From: Wolfiporia cocos
Lineage: Eukaryota; Basidiomycota; Agaricomycetes; Polyporales; Phaeolaceae
Length of the DNA: 64,000 nt
Direction of reading: 5' to 3'
Assembly: GCA_029448655.1 (NCBI GenBank)
Contig: JACCLO010000001.1
Location: 1,364,001-1,428,000 of the forward strand
Under the pieces are notes generated by a model that was given only the letters and a program-made list of their open reading frames with translations, ran no database searches and was not told the origin of the DNA. Shown here piece by piece: positions 1-12,308 of this stretch (position 1 is its first letter; every line of letters starts with the position of its first letter). The position numbers and the translations under genes are program-made.

Positions 1-1079
1 GGTTGTAACATGGGCATGCCGGTGGGCATCACCAGCTGCAGTTCACCCTCCATACTGAGTGGTGAGTGTTTAGGACTGCTCAATTGGTGTCTTGCATATC
101 TCAGCCCCAAGCCTGAAGGATCAAAGGGACTCCCTTGACAACCCTTGATACCTGTTGTCACCCCGGATGAATCAGCCATTCCACAGATTTAGGCATTGAT
201 TGGACTTACTGACCTGGCATGCATAGTATGCCTTGACATTGAAATGGAGACTTCACTTATGCTGCACATGTTCGAGCTGTAAAAAGGAACCTTTGCCATG
301 TTGCATGCAGCTTACTTGGGCATCATTTGATACATGAATGCTCTACATCATGAATCACTTATGTAGGATTATTTTGACCAAGCATGCACCCAGTGCCAAC
401 CAATCACTGGCACATTTCGAGCAAATCCCTCATTGATTATCCTTAACTAGAGGAATGTGGAATTGGCTGCCTGGTATGTTGAGACATAGGTAATTCCCTA
501 CCCTGTTGTATAGAGTTCTAGGATCAGAAGGTCCAAAGCCTCTGATGTCACAGAAGGATACAATGCATGCAAGCTGAGTCAAGGCAGGATCACATGGTTC
601 TTCATGCTGTGCAGAAGTTGGGATACTTGGAGTAACATCCATTGAAGCACACCCATTCGGTGCATTCTTCATAGTCTCCTACAAATAGGGTTCATCAGTG
701 CTGATATGGCTAGGCATCCACTAACAACATGACATGACACCCTGGATGATTTTAAATAGCATCAATGAAATACCACACCTCTTGGCAACATGAAGCACAA
801 TGCAAAGATTTTGTTTTGGTAGTCACTGAGCATGTAGGTGTGCCATATTCATAGAATTGCAGTGCCGCATCCGCATCAATGGCAAATCCTTCAATGGTCA
901 GTATGTACGATGGAAAAAGATTCATGTGGGGTCCCATCTCCTTCTGCAGCACATCAGGAAAACATCGGTCAGGTACCAGTGATATATTGCTTACCCCCTG
1001 ATCTGTAGGGTTCTATAGCACTACAGATCAGGTGGTAGCATGGTAGCAGTGGTAGCTTGTTCAGAATTTTCCTGATGTA
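1..1079. other. no recognised gene; CpG-poor sequence left of the VPS8 relic
   Basis: I see no recognisable gene here. Short open frames on the minus strand near 430-672 and 752-952 have no family motif known to me. The sequence is poor in CG and rich in TG/CA, like the VPS8 pieces to the right, so it may hold earlier VPS8 exons or introns in unreadable form. A plausible splice acceptor (TGATGTAG) lies just before the first readable VPS8 exon, at about 1079. Confidence 0.4.
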
Positions 1080-1369
1080 GACAGAGTGGTAGGATCAGTC
1101 ACAGCTGTGGCCTTGTCATTTGATCATACATTTGTCACCTCAGGACATTCATCTGGACACATACAGCTGTATGACCTAAGCAACCTGGAAGCTCCAGCCC
1201 ACTTTGTTGCTCCCACTATGCTGGCCGAGGTTGTGTCTGGAAGGCAGGAAGGACATTGCAGGTCCATGGATCATCAGTATTGGATTCATCGCAGGCAGAC
1301 ATACCAGTCATCTCTGCTGATGACAGTGGGCTATCATTCTACCATAGCCTGGGCAAGGTGCTCCTCATG
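1080..1369 (+). pseudogene. VPS8: VPS8 fragment 1: WD40 region
   Basis: The exon starts after TGATGTAG and encodes GSVTAVALSFDHTFVTSGHS, then HIQLYDL and SGRQEGH. Frame changes near 1260 and 1305 are needed to follow IISIGFIAGRHT and SGLSFYHSLGKVLLM. This matches the Vps8 propeller segment. It is cut at 1369 by the hAT MITE. Confidence 0.8.
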
Positions 1370-2000
1370 TAGTGATGTGCAGGGCCCAGCCTGGCCCAAA
1401 AGCCCCAGCTTTGGCCTAGCTTTGGATGGCCCAAAGCCTCAGGCTGGGCCCTCACTGATGGCTCACAGCTTGGCCCAGCCTAGGCCAGGGCCAAGCTGGG
1501 GCCTACCACTGCTAGGATAGTCATCACTATAACTTCAAAAGTTTGAAGCACATCATTTTCAGCTGTTCCTTGATGAAAAGGAACATTGAAGCCTACAATT
1601 TATAGTAGGATTGAGTGTCAAAATAACCTTCCACCGGCACAGCATTCAGTAGTGCACCTGCCATATGGGGTATCACATAGGCACCCAACGGTGCACGGGA
1701 GGCTTCAATGTTAAGGATTTGACTTATGGGCCTTTTATTTGGTTTGAAATGAGCAATACAGAGGTACTACATTGGAGTTGAGCATATTGCTATCATGTAC
1801 AATCTTATATTGTAATTGCTGGACATTGTATCCATTAGAGCCACCAGGCTGGGGCTCAATGGCACAGCCCAGCTCAGCCTGAGACATGAGCCAGGCCCTG
1901 GGCCATCTCAAGCCATTGTGTAAAGCCCAGCTTGGCCCAGCCCAAGTAGGGCCCAGCCTGGCTCAGCTCATGGCCTAAAGCCGGGACTGGCACATCACTA
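1370..2000. mobile_element. hAT-type MITE, GGGCC-rich, with perfect 8-bp TSD
   Basis: The element starts TAGTGATGTGCAGGGCCC and ends GGGACTGGCACATCACTA, so its termini are inverted repeats of the hAT kind. The flanks carry an exact 8-bp duplication, TCCTCATG (1362-1369 and 2001-2008). Both subterminal regions are packed with short GGCCCAGC/GGGCCAAGC words in both orientations, a pattern expected of transposase-binding clusters. There is no transposase frame, so it is non-autonomous. It interrupts VPS8 within the GKVLLM coding segment. A second family member is at 18288-18870. Confidence 0.88.
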
Positions 2001-2008
2001 TCCTCATG

Positions 2009-2119
2009 GGCATGTCGGATACACTCAGATTACTGGGGAAATATCCAGGCAAGGAACTTGCAGCCCCACCAGCCCAAAGTGCGTGTGTGCATCACTTTTG
2101 GTGGCAAAAGCCATGCAAG
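2009..2119 (+). pseudogene. VPS8: VPS8 fragment 2
   Basis: After one TSD copy is removed, the frame continues from KVLLM into DTLRLLGKYPGKELAAPP, the Vps8 sequence just after the GKVL motif. It ends where the inverted terminal repeat of the DDE transposon begins. Confidence 0.75.
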
Positions 2120-2519
2120 GCTATGGTGTCAATGGCCTAGTCACTGCCTCTTTTGTACAGTGGCCAAATCCTGTGGGCAACTTCGCATTAACCCTAATGC
2201 AGGGTTTACATAAGCGCTGGTACCTGGTGGTACCCTGAGATTGAACATTTTGGATATAGTACAGCATGGAGAGAAAATTTGAATGCTCATTGTGGTGTAG
2301 ATATGGCAATGGCACAAGCCTGTTGTGTATATACTACTTCACTACATGCCATGCTCTAGTAAGATACAGAAAGCATGCAAAGCTGCTGCTGCTCACACAT
2401 GTACTGGGAAGCAGTTGTGCACACATGCCAGCACCAGGAAGTAGTTGCACACATCACAAGCCCGAGTATCAGCTGTGCAAGATGTTCTCTGCATAAGCTT
2501 GGATGAGAATGACAAGTGC

Positions 2520-5056
2520 ATGTCATGGATGGGGGGTGTGAGTTACATGATCTCCTTGGGCAAGGATGAAGATGGAGAGGACTTGAATGATGACAAGGGC
2601 AACAATGGTGATGATGACAGAGATGATGATGACAACAACAACGATTTGTCTGAGTTGGAGGGTGATGAGCTGCATCAGAGTCTGGAGATGGCACAGCAGA
2701 GGAAAGAACACAACAGGGATGCCTTCAGTATCCTAATGAGACCAATGTCTCAGAGCATCTGGAAGCAAGCAGAGAGCAACCAGGCTCTGGGTTACAATGG
2801 CATGTCAGACAGAACAAAACAGAGGCATGATAAGAAGCTTCGGGATGAACAGGCTCACTGTAAGAGGTACTTGTCACAATTCATGGGTAAAATGTATGTG
2901 TTGACGAGTTTTGGGCACAGCTCTGGTGTGCAATTCATGCACTCATTTTTCTCGACACAGAAGGGTCCTGAGCTGTCAGAACAGCAGTCAAATGAGCAAC
3001 AGGGTGGTTTACATACCATTCCAAGTGTTTTCCAGCCAGCACTGAGTGGAGACAAGATTTTCTGTGGATATCTCTCTGATATCTCATCATCAGAGGATGA
3101 GTACGAAACTGGAGATGTGGATGCTGAAGGTGGAGAAGGAAAACATCCACAATAGCCAGGAGCATCAAAGTGAAATGCTACAGTTACTCATGCATGAGGA
3201 GGAGGAAGAGAGTGAAATGGATGAGGCCAGACTTACTGCAGATTCCAGCCCCTCACAGCAGCAGTGCACTGTCCGCTCCAACTGGACAGCCCCCCCTCCA
3301 AGGCACCGCAAACTTGAAGTGCCAGCATGCATTACCTGCTCTCACATCAAGGAGAACCACATGCAGACCTTCAAGAATGCACTTGATGCGATCCAGAAAT
3401 CCATTAAATCAAAGTGACATACCTTTGTTTCAGGCAATAACAGTCTGCAGGCCTGCTGCACATGCTGTATTGAGAGCTATCTGCACTTGATTGTCAAATA
3501 CAAGCACTCCATGACTGTGGCAGGGGAATGTGCAGTGAAAAGTCATGGCTTTTCCACAAGATGGGGTGGAAGAATGGTGCGGAAGTGGGCTCGAAGATGA
3601 TTGAATGCATGAGAACTTCCCATACCCTTGAAGGGCCAGCATATCAAGTTGTATACATTGCTACAGGACCCTGTGGTGCAAGTGGAGCTATGCTCATATG
3701 TGTGGTCAAACAAATGGGCCATGAATCCCAAAAAACTCACTGAATTCACCAAAAACAGCATGGTACCAGCAGCTGCTCAGCAGTATCTGAAAGAGATCAT
3801 TCATAAGGAGATGCCAGCAGGGTTAAAGAACTATATGGAGCTTGAACTCTTCCCACAGATTCACTTGAAGGTTGGCTGAGGAATCTCCCTAAGCACTGCA
3901 TGCAATTGGCTTCATCAAGAAGGCTTCCAGTACATTGAGCACAAGAAGAGCCTCTATTATGATGGTCATGAGCAGCTGGATGTTGTCAGGTATCATCAAG
4001 AAGTCTTCCTGCCAGCAATGGCACAGCATCGAAAATGAATGATCAAATATGTTGTTGGAAATGTCTTGGAAAAGGTCAACAAGCAAACAGAAAATTATGT
4101 CGAGCGCTGTCTGGTGTTTGTGGTGCATGACGAAATGACTGCCCAAGCACATGATGGTGTCAAAAAAAGCTGGGTTCTCAAAGGTGAGCAGCCACTATGA
4201 AAAAAGGGTCCCAGCAGGGGCATTCACCACAGCAATGTAATCTGTTCCACATTCAGTTGGTTGAAGGATGCGGGACAAGGCCTTGAATATGGTAAAAATC
4301 ATGATGGCTTCTGGAATGGTGAGGTGTTTGTGAACCAGGTATGCCATGACAAATCTGTAGCAGACTTGACTCACAAAATAATTGATCGTAGCTGAAAACA
4401 AAGATTATTCCGATATTTGAAAAATTGTGTGGCCCCGGATTCCAAGCTTTAATTGCTGTTAACCACTCACAAGGACATTCTGCCTTCACTGAGGATGCAC
4501 TTCTTATGTCATGCATGAATCTGCATTCTGGTGAAAAGCAGGCACAAATGCGTGATGGCTGGTTCATGAAGGATGATCAGAAAATTACCCAACAAATGAA
4601 TTTTCCATACAATCATCCTAATCTTCCCAATCTTCCCAAAGGGATTTGACAAATTCTCATTGAGCAAAGCCTCTGGGTTGATGGACTGCAAATGCAGTGT
4701 CACAGGAAATGTGACCCAGATGTGACCAGTTGCTGTGCCAAGACTTCAAGGAACAGAAAACTCTTGTCCAGGAAGTCATCGAGGATGCAGGCCACATGTA
4801 CATATTTTTACCAAAATATCACTGTGAGCTGAATTTCATCAAATACTTCTGGGGTGCTGTCAAGAAGTATCTCTGCAACCACTGTGATTATACATTTCCA
4901 ACATTACAAGCCAATATGCCAGATGCACTGGCATTGGTAAGTGTTGAGACAATCCAGAAATGGGAGCACTGGGTTGTCAGGTGGATGAATGCTTATCACT
5001 TGGGATTGGGCACAAAAGATGCTCAATTACAGGTGCAGGCATTCAGTTCTCATTGA
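2520..5056 (+). pseudogene. DDE-superfamily transposase (Tc1/mariner-like C terminus), decayed
   Basis: Fragments in several frames follow a transposase-like protein that is very common in Agaricomycete genomes. It has an acidic N-terminal part, then LGYNGMSDRTKQRHDKK near 2800, KNALDAIQKSIKSK near 3400, QYLKEIIHKEMPAGLKNYME near 3800, VFVVHDEMTAQAHDGVKKSW near 4130, and LPKYHCELNFIKYFWGAVKK near 4810-4870. HDE, the NHSQGHSAF block (about 4455) and CELN are the likely DDE positions. Many frameshifts and stops make it inactive. CG dinucleotides are rare, so it is old. The insertion lies inside VPS8. Confidence 0.75.
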
Positions 5057-5066
5057 TACTGCTGTG

Positions 5067-5298
5067 TGTCACAGATTATGTGGAAGCATATATCAGAGAC
5101 ATTATGGAGCAATGAATAGGGCATAATCCCGGTATAACCTGGAAAGGTTACCCATAGATGCTTAGCGTGGGAATATGAACTGCAGATATAGCCAGACCCT
5201 TGATAACAGCCAACCTGTTATTGTAGCCCTTTTGGGGGAGTGGTCTAATACACCACTCATGAGCACGTTGCATTGGGTCCATGGCACATCTTGTGATA
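5067..5298. mobile_element. solo LTR, family A, TSD CTGTG
   Basis: It starts TGTCACAGATTATG and ends CTTGTGATA, with flanking direct repeats CTGTG at 5062-5066 and 5299-5303. It is homologous to both LTRs of the TRIM at 19734-20646 and to the inverted solo LTR at 33439-33692. It lies just after the transposase relic's last codon. Confidence 0.85.
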
Positions 5299-5586
5299 CT
5301 GTGTTCCAGAGACCCTCGCACATCAGCTTGACTGATATACTATATTTGGATTAGTCAGATAAATAGAGATGTCACTACTTTCCATATATAGTACTGCTTT
5401 CCCACCACTGGCCAAATTTGGACATATAAATTTCTCAAATTTGATTTTCAGAGAAATCTGCCTAGCCATTTTGTTCCTATGTTCAATCTAAGCAGTTTGG
5501 CTAGACCGATTGTCTCTAGGCACCAATCTGAGTGAGCAGTAAGACTTGTACAAAAGAGGTGGTGACTAGGCCATTGGCACCATAGC

Positions 5587-5604
5587 ACAATACTGGCCAT
5601 GGCT
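5587..5604 (+). pseudogene. VPS8: VPS8 fragment 3 (six codons)
   Basis: The 18 bases between two transposons encode TILAMA, and GCCATGGCT (5596-5604) is repeated at 12759-12767. Joining across the insertion gives TILAMAPLPL, the expected Vps8 sequence. This tiny segment shows that the gene is collinear across a 7-kb insertion. Confidence 0.7.
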
Positions 5605-6108
5605 ACTTGAGGTTAATGTCCCACATGGTTTGCATGGCCTTTGAAACTCCATGGTGGCTGAAGCACAGGAGGGTGGCTGGGATTGGTGGGTCATTCTAAG
5701 CCCTTGAAGCTTATAGATAAGTCATGCAATGGTTTGTCTTTCATGTTTAAAATCTATTCTCATGAAAAGTAGAATATGTTAGCACATATGTTAGGCCCAC
5801 AAGCAAAGATGTTCAGAAACAAGTAACTGTGCATGTCTGCAATGTTCAGGCACCTGTTTTGAATGTCACACAAAGAAACCACTTAATATTGATGTCACCA
5901 TCCACAAGAAGGATTCCACTTATGGGAGCTTACTGCAAACTGTCAAAATTGCATCAAGAAGGAGAGGGAAAGGAGGCAGGAAAAATGAAAGGCTGATGAA
6001 TATGAGGAGGACAATGAATCTGAGCTTGAGTGTGCACTTCAAGTGATAACTGCCACAGTCCAGTGGGACATCAATGTTTCAACACCCACATCGATTGCTG
6101 GACTATGC

Positions 6109-6795
6109 ACTTGAGGTTAATTACCCAGCAGGTTTGTGTAGATAAGCACCTACAATCATGTGAATATCATCACATGTCGGGAGTGCCTGACCCTGAGGTG
6201 TACGATGAGGATGGTGTATATATATGCTCTGATGGCCCATGAAGCATGGTAGAATAATTTTCCACTCTTAGATTTGCATTTAGCCTGTAAGGTGGTGAAG
6301 TTGGGTAATAGGTTCCATGATGCTTACATTCACATTCTTGAAGCACCCATAGATTTATTGGCTAAGTCCACATGAGACGGCTTCATGCCATAATCCAATG
6401 CAGCTGTCAAGTAGCTGTGCAGGGGTTGTAGGTGCCCAATTGAAGTATGTAGACAATGTCCAGTAGCATAGTAGGGTGACCTGTTGCACACAATTTCTCA
6501 TTGAACTTTGCCAAGTCTTTTATGTAAAGTCAAAATGTCTAGTATGCACTTTTGAGATAAGTGGACAAGCAAGGCATCCTCCCAATGAGACTACAATGTG
6601 CTACAGTATATATTTTATTCCTATGATATATCTGTGGTGCAGTTGTTATAGGGATGGGTCATTCAAAATGTTCAATGCTTGTCAATGGGGAATACATGGG
6701 GTGCACAGAGGTGCCCACTGCAGGCCCAACACATTGGTACTCACATGAATCTTGGCACTTATCTACACAAACCCACTTGGTAATTAACCTCAAGT
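6109..6795. mobile_element. nested MULE-type MITE, 9-bp TSD GGACTATGC
   Basis: It starts ACTTGAGGTTAATTACC and ends with the inverted counterpart GGTAATTAACCTCAAGT. The duplication GGACTATGC at 6100-6108 and 6796-6804 is exact. The first 13 terminal bases equal those of the element it sits in, so both belong to one superfamily. It carries short frames but no recognisable transposase. Confidence 0.82.
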
Positions 6796-6881
6796 GGACT
6801 ATGCCAGTCACTAACATGCATGGTTGTCACCACCAGCATCAGTCCATCAATGTGATCAGGTACAGATACATTAATTGACTG

Positions 6882-7414
6882 TGTTACAGATCGAATATCC
6901 ATTCAACACAAAATAACCAAGTCGAGTTACTCAGCATATCAAGTAGTGCACTACTTGTCAGACTCCTCAGAGTCAGAGCATCGATATACAAGCTGCAGAC
7001 TTAATTGCTTAAGTCCTTGAGAATGAGTATAAGATCCTTGTAATTCAACAAGGTCGAGCTGAGGAACTCGACCAGTATTTACATCAGGTTATATACTACG
7101 ATTCGGTTATCAGGGTCATAGTGTCTCTGGTACTGCTACTATTAAGTCCATCATGCTAAGGGACAAAGGAGAAGTGATGTGGTTGAGCACAACAATGGGT
7201 GAGACGTAGAACTACTGTGGTTAGACACAGGGGAATCAGCTAGAATGTGATGTGGACATGGAGAATGGGCATAGGGTTGTTATACATGAAACAGGGCCTA
7301 TGGTTGAGTGGAGGCCCCTAGAAATAATAAGTGCAGTGCAGCGATTGAACGCTAAGTCCTCATATATGATGAGGCGTCAATGAATGCCTAAATGTGCCTG
7401 GTAAAATCGTAACA
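6882..7414 (-). repeat. 3' LTR of the degraded gypsy element
   Basis: This 533-bp LTR has inverted ends TGTTAC and GTAACA. It shares long stretches with 11039-11205 and 12314-12498, the remnant of the other LTR. Confidence 0.8.
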
Positions 7415-7427
7415 TTACCCCCCCCTC
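7415..7427 (-). other. polypurine tract
   Basis: On the minus strand a G-rich run (GGGGGGTAA) directly precedes the TGTTACGATT start of the 3' LTR. This is the expected second-strand primer site and fixes the element's orientation. Confidence 0.65.
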
Positions 7428-7459
7428 AAGGTTTTGTCACCCTCAATGAAATCCAAGCT

Positions 7460-8590
7460 TCACAGCCACTCAGAGGGCCTCTGGGTCAGGGTTGTTGTAT
7501 CCCACATCTGTATCGGGGAGAGGAGGCGTCGGTGGGGGGATCCATACCTGGTAGGGGAGACACTCTCCGGCTCAGTGCCCGGGCTGGGTAACCCTGCAAC
7601 TAGGGCATCAGTAGTCAGGGCAGTCAAGGACCCAATGCCAAGGACTGCCACAGTGGTGACAGGGTTCTTCGGCTGAGGGGCGAGGAGGTGATCATGCAGA
7701 GGGGACATCATGGGGGTACTTGCCTGACTCATATCATTGTTGGTGGTGGGTGGTCCAGAGGCATTCTCTGAGCCAGTCTGGTAGTTGATAGGTTGGTTCG
7801 TCCCATCCATCTCTCCCTTGTTCCCACTCCTCCCGGATGATGATCTCAACTGATGGAGATCGGTCACTAGTTCTGTCGCTAGGAACTGCAGGGGTCGGTG
7901 AGGGGGGAGGCCAATCATTGCTTGACCCCTCTCAAACTGGGCATCGTTCATTGTTTTGTGGATGCAAAGAAGAGCACACTGATTCTCGAGATTGAGATCC
8001 CACAGGGGTGGTTGATATGGTAGCATCATGAGGTACCACATGATGGTGTTCCATAAAATTGAATGGTTCTGCAATTTGATCCAATTCACTGTTGTCGAGT
8101 AGCCAGGAGGGAGTGGCTGGAATAGGGTTTCGTGCTCTGGGGAGGCGGGGTGGACCCACTTCGACCTCTGTGAATGCTCGTCAGATACATGCAGGTGTCG
8201 ATGCCCCAAGGTGGTCGACCCACTGGGCAATGCACCTCCCGAGCCTTTGCCACTGATATAATGCTGTGCATTCGAGTTGGACGATCCTCTCCATGACGTC
8301 TTGGTACTGGTAGAAGATGTCTGTGAGCTCCTGTACGAGCTCAAATTGATCGGTCCAGGGGGTCGCCTGTTCTCCTGGAGGGATGTCAGACCTATGCCAG
8401 GTGAGTGTGTGTCTGGTGCGGATGTGGGCTTCCTCTGAACAGCTGTAAGACCTGCCTGTTTGGTACCCCATCCAGATTGACAAGAAGCGTTGCGTTGTAG
8501 GGACGGTGGCTTGTTCGGATTGGAGTGGAGTAGGGAGAGGCGCTGACATGTTGTTTCTTCGACTTGTCGAACTCTGGTCTTTGCCCTCTT
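7460..8590 (-). pseudogene. region downstream of the gypsy chromodomain, ORFs of unknown function
   Basis: Two overlapping minus-strand frames (8549-8181 and 8344-7460) lie between the chromodomain remnant and the 3' LTR, where some gypsy elements have an extra C-terminal region or ORF. The longer one (294 codons) is rich in Ser, Thr and Pro near its end. I recognise no domain. A frameshift around 8200-8340 could join them. It may be a post-chromodomain extension of the polyprotein. Confidence 0.4.
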
Positions 8591-8642
8591 GCTTTTAAAC
8601 TTATGGAGGAGGTCTGGAGAGTTCTTTATGCTGGCTTCACTC

Positions 8643-9099
8643 TGTCACAGATTATTCTGTGGCACCATTGGTGCGCCCTCTCAGGGTCAAACTAACGCAC
8701 TGATGTTCACGAAACAACGTGACTTGGCCTTGTAGTGTAGTAGATATGTGTGGCCCCCTGCTAGGTAAACACATGACTGCTTACATAAATACTGTACATG
8801 TGATACGCTGACAAATACATACGCACAGACCACGCCTTTAGGGCTGGTCTAGAAACATTAGCGTACATGGCTCTCATGTATATAAGTAGTCGCGTTCTGA
8901 GGCTTACACCTCAGAACAGTTAAACTTGACGTTGGGCACCATCCCTCATTCTTAACCTCTTATGCATGCTTGACTGGGTTGACACCTTATACTCTGAAAT
9001 AACCACTTGCTTGTCTGGGTTTAGGTGTTCCCCTTACTTGCAAGCTTGAGTCTTAGGCCCCCACTTGCACATTTGAGACACAACATTAAGTCTGTGTCA
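8643..9099 (+). mobile_element. solo LTR, TSD CACTC
   Basis: It starts TGTCACAGATTATTCTG and ends AAGTCTGTGTCA; CACTC flanks it at 8638-8642 and 9100-9104. A TATA-like CATGTATATAAG at about 8875 gives plus orientation. It is inserted just after the chromodomain region of the gypsy relic. Confidence 0.9.
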
Positions 9100-9103
9100 C
9101 ACT

Positions 9104-9960
9104 CTTCCAGGAGTCGTCCACCAAGGGATAGCCCTTCCAGTGGACGAGGTACTGCTTCTTCCCTCGGTACTGTCATTGGTTCAGTATGGCTTCGACTTCG
9201 TATTCTGCTTCCCCATCAACTAGCTCCAGGGGTGGCTTCGTGTGATTAGGTCTGTGCACCCTTGTCTCATTGAATGGTTTTAGCAGGGCTGCATGGAAGA
9301 CCAGGTGTGCCTTCCATCGGGGTGGTAAGGTTAGTTTATAAATTACATTCCAAAGCTTTTCAGAGATAGTGAATGGCCCCTCCCTCTTGGGGGCGAGCTT
9401 CTGTGATTTGTATGGGAGGTGGAGGTTTTTGGCATCGAGCCAGACCTTGTCCCCTTTGCTGAAATGGGGGAGGTCTCACAAGGTTCTCCCCACCATCCGC
9501 TTCTGCATTAGCTTGTGGGCAGTGACTGCCTTCTTTCTGGCTTCTTGTGTGTCCTTTAGTTGGTCTGTGGCTGCTGGCACCTGAGTGGCTTTTACTTCAT
9601 CTGGCAGTCCCCTTGGGATGTATCCCATGATCACTTCTGTGGGAGCTGGCCGTCCTTCCGTTCTTCTCATGTTGTGAGCAAATTCCACATCTGCTAGTCA
9701 TGTCATCCAGAGCCTTGGGTCATTCATACAGTATATGCGTAGGTAGACTTTGACTTGTCAGTTCATTCTTTTGGTCTGTCCATCCATCTGCAGATGATAG
9801 GCCGTGCTGAGGGCTGATTCAATCTCAAGGATTTTACAGAGTCCTTGGAAGAGTTTGGACGTGAATTGCAGCCCTCAATTGGATATGAATTTTCGGGGGA
9901 GTCCATAGATTTGTCGGTGGAATATGTCAGCTGCTCCTTTGCTGGTGATGGTCTTGTCAC
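9104..9960 (-). pseudogene. gypsy integrase C-terminal half and chromodomain remnant
   Basis: Reading the minus strand with frame changes gives the end of the integrase core (STAYHLQMDGQTERMN, about 9780-9830), then FAHNMRRTEGRPAPTEVIMG (about 9640-9690), GDKVWLDAKNLHLPY (about 9420-9460), FHAALLKPFNETRVHRPN (about 9250-9300) and a chromodomain-like QYLVHWKGYP (about 9135-9165). This is the classical chromovirus order. In-frame stops are present, so it is inactive. The upstream part is lost at 9962. Confidence 0.75.
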
Positions 9961-9962
9961 AT

Positions 9963-11038
9963 TGTCACAGTTTTTTGCCATAACATGGCCCGCGGTAACT
10001 ATTTTAGCCCTTATTCATTGGGTTTTACCACGTACCAGTCACCCCTTGCATTCTCGTACAGCACCTATCGCGTTACTGGCCGCCAACCAGTCACGTGATC
10101 CTAGATAAGATAGTGAGCCCCTGGCGCCCCATAGCTACTGATCCAGTTATCTTAGTGCTAGGTTCCTTAGTTACTGGCGGCATCAGCCTTACAGCTGATG
10201 TTGCCACATTATGTCATAGGTTGCAGGGTCTAGGTGATGAGCCTAGATCCTTATGATTACTCATTCATGCATGTAGCGCGTGCGCTTGGTGCACGGACCA
10301 TTACTGTAGGGTAGTACTATTTACTTACGCCCTGGTCTGCGCTCATGTATATATGTTCACCGTTCTAGGGTCTTATACCCTAGAACAATTATTCTCTAGT
10401 CATAGGGCTTAGTGCCCCTTTCATGCCTTACTCTCTGCATGCGTGCGGTCTTGCGTCGACACTGGCCTTAGGGCCCATTTGTCACAAGACGTACCGTCTG
10501 TGAGGACCTGCCTCTAGCAGGGAATATCCTAGTCCATAGCGATAGCGCTGACTCTGTGAGTGGTGAGCGCAGAGGCTACACGGGGAGCCGTCCCATCCCC
10601 TAGTGTACGCCGACTTCAACAGAGCGAGATGTCACCAGAGGAACTTCTGGAGGAATCACACCGCTGGCAGAGACGCATCACAGAGCAAGTAAGAAAAGGG
10701 GCCAAGCCCATTGACGAGAATCTAAAGGATGGGGAATAAGCCCCATCCACTGCTGCCTATATACATGTTGATACAGCGGAGCGGTACTACCCTAAAGTTG
10801 CGGCCTGTGTGCTGTAACTATGGTGACCGTGATGCTACGCTACATGTTACAGGAGGTGACCATATCATGTGAGTACCTGGTACGCGCGCTACCTGACGAG
10901 CGCTCATCTATAAGGTCAGGTGATCTACACGGTATCCAAGAGATGACGAGGAGGAAACTTGGCTTTAGAGGGGCGCACACGTGTACAGCGGCGCTCATAA
11001 TAGCTAGTGAGGGCTGTCAGAAATGAGCCATGACATCG
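9963..11038. mobile_element. composite LTR-derived insertion with a short gag-like ORF
   Basis: The left part starts TGTCACAGTTTTTTGCC and has a plus-oriented TATA-like CATGTATATA at about 10344, so it is an LTR. A short frame from ATG 10629 (MSPEELLEESHRWQRR) follows where gag would begin. From about 10741 the sequence is an inverted LTR fragment with the TATA-like TATATACATG, ending CATGACA at 11038. The flanks (CACAT, TCGAC) do not match, so I read this as a rearranged composite rather than one clean insertion. Confidence 0.5.
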
Positions 11039-11205
11039 ACCAGTATTTACATCAGGTTATATACTACGATTCGGTTATCAGGGTCATAGTGTCTCTGGTA
11101 CTGCTACTATTAAGTCCATCATGCTAATGGTATAAGGGACAAAGGAGAAGTGATGTGGTTGAGCGCAACAATGGGTGAAATGTAGAACTACTGTGGTTAG
11201 ACACA

Positions 11206-12308
11206 TGTCACAAGACGTTCCTGGGGCATATTTTAGGCATTTTTCCGCTAATTCTAAGCAATTATCTTGAGGTTATACATGTCTATCTACACTTATCCAA
11301 TACTCGCCAACACACTGGATAAGACCTTACGGTCATAATCCTACCACAAGTCCTATAGGGGCGCTTACGCACTACTAAGGCATTATGACATAGCGCTTAC
11401 GTGCTAGTCATCCACATTGACAAAGGCTGCCACCCTCATCACCACAGCATAAGTCCCCAGCACTTAGCCCCACGGCCCACGCCTTAGACCATGCTACGCC
11501 ATGAGATACTTCGGCATCTCAGCACGTGAGTGACGCCTCGCATAATAACGTCAACACCAACAAACATCGCCTTGTGGCAATGTACCATTGGTCCGGCCTT
11601 CTCGGCCACACATGGGCTCGGTGAATACCAAGTCCCGGTCTTCTGCCATCACGGCGAATACCAAACCCCGGCTCCAATCATCAAGGATCATAGCCACCAT
11701 GGTTACCATCTCTGATGGAAACCATCTGGAATCCGGCATTAGTGGATCCCCGGTGCTAACACTAAACGACGCACCAACATCCTGGAATATCGCCCAATGG
11801 CAATATCCCACGTTATCACCTCACCGGCAATATCGCAACACCAGTCCTCGGCCTTCGGCCAGAACCACAACATGCGGCTTCCACCCATGATACATGCCCT
11901 CATCTCATGGCAACAGCACACATGGTATTCGACCACCCAATGGCGATACCACCTCACGAACCCATCGGCCTTTCAGCCTATGACGATACCCGGATACCGG
12001 CAAACCTTAGCCCGGACATCTGTACCACGCTACCTCTTACTTACATAATCCATTAGGGATCACATGGTCATTGTAGGATAGCATTCGGATAATGTCGGCA
12101 TCAAGCCGCATTACCTTTCATAGATGGAACTGTACCGCTGTAAGCCACAAGGGCTATACATGTATTTAAGTAGGGACTTATCGTCCTATACTCTAGTTCT
12201 ATTCTTCCCTCGGCTTCGTCGTAGAGACTTATCCAGCTCTGCTGCGCCTGCTTGCCTCCTCACTAATGTATTGGGTCATTGGTGAGTCCCACAAGGCAAC
12301 TTGTGTCA
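11206..12308 (+). mobile_element. long solo LTR, family C, TSD ACACA
   Basis: This 1103-bp LTR starts TGTCACAAGACG and ends GCAACTTGTGTCA, with exact ACACA copies at 11201-11205 and 12309-12313. CATGTATTTAAG at about 12159 is the TATA-like signal. Removing it restores the gypsy LTR it interrupts, as judged from the intact copy at 7215-7225. Relatives are at 20951-24166, 21984-23053, 34009-35796 and 35037-35735. Confidence 0.88.

Larger units (their letters stand above)
2120..5586 (+). mobile_element. DDE transposon with 40-bp terminal inverted repeats
   Basis: The sequences at 2120-2159 and 5547-5586 are inverted copies (both starting GCTATGGTG) with about three transition differences. Between them lies the decayed transposase 2520-5056 and a solo LTR. 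VPS8 coding sense flanks both ends. I could not identify a clear TSD, so the exact termini may be off by a few bases. Confidence 0.7.

Noticed and set aside
2356..2711. His/Cys-rich minus-strand ORFs resembling a metal-binding peptide
   Set aside because: Antisense of the Asp/Asn/Gly-rich acidic stretch of the decayed transposase.
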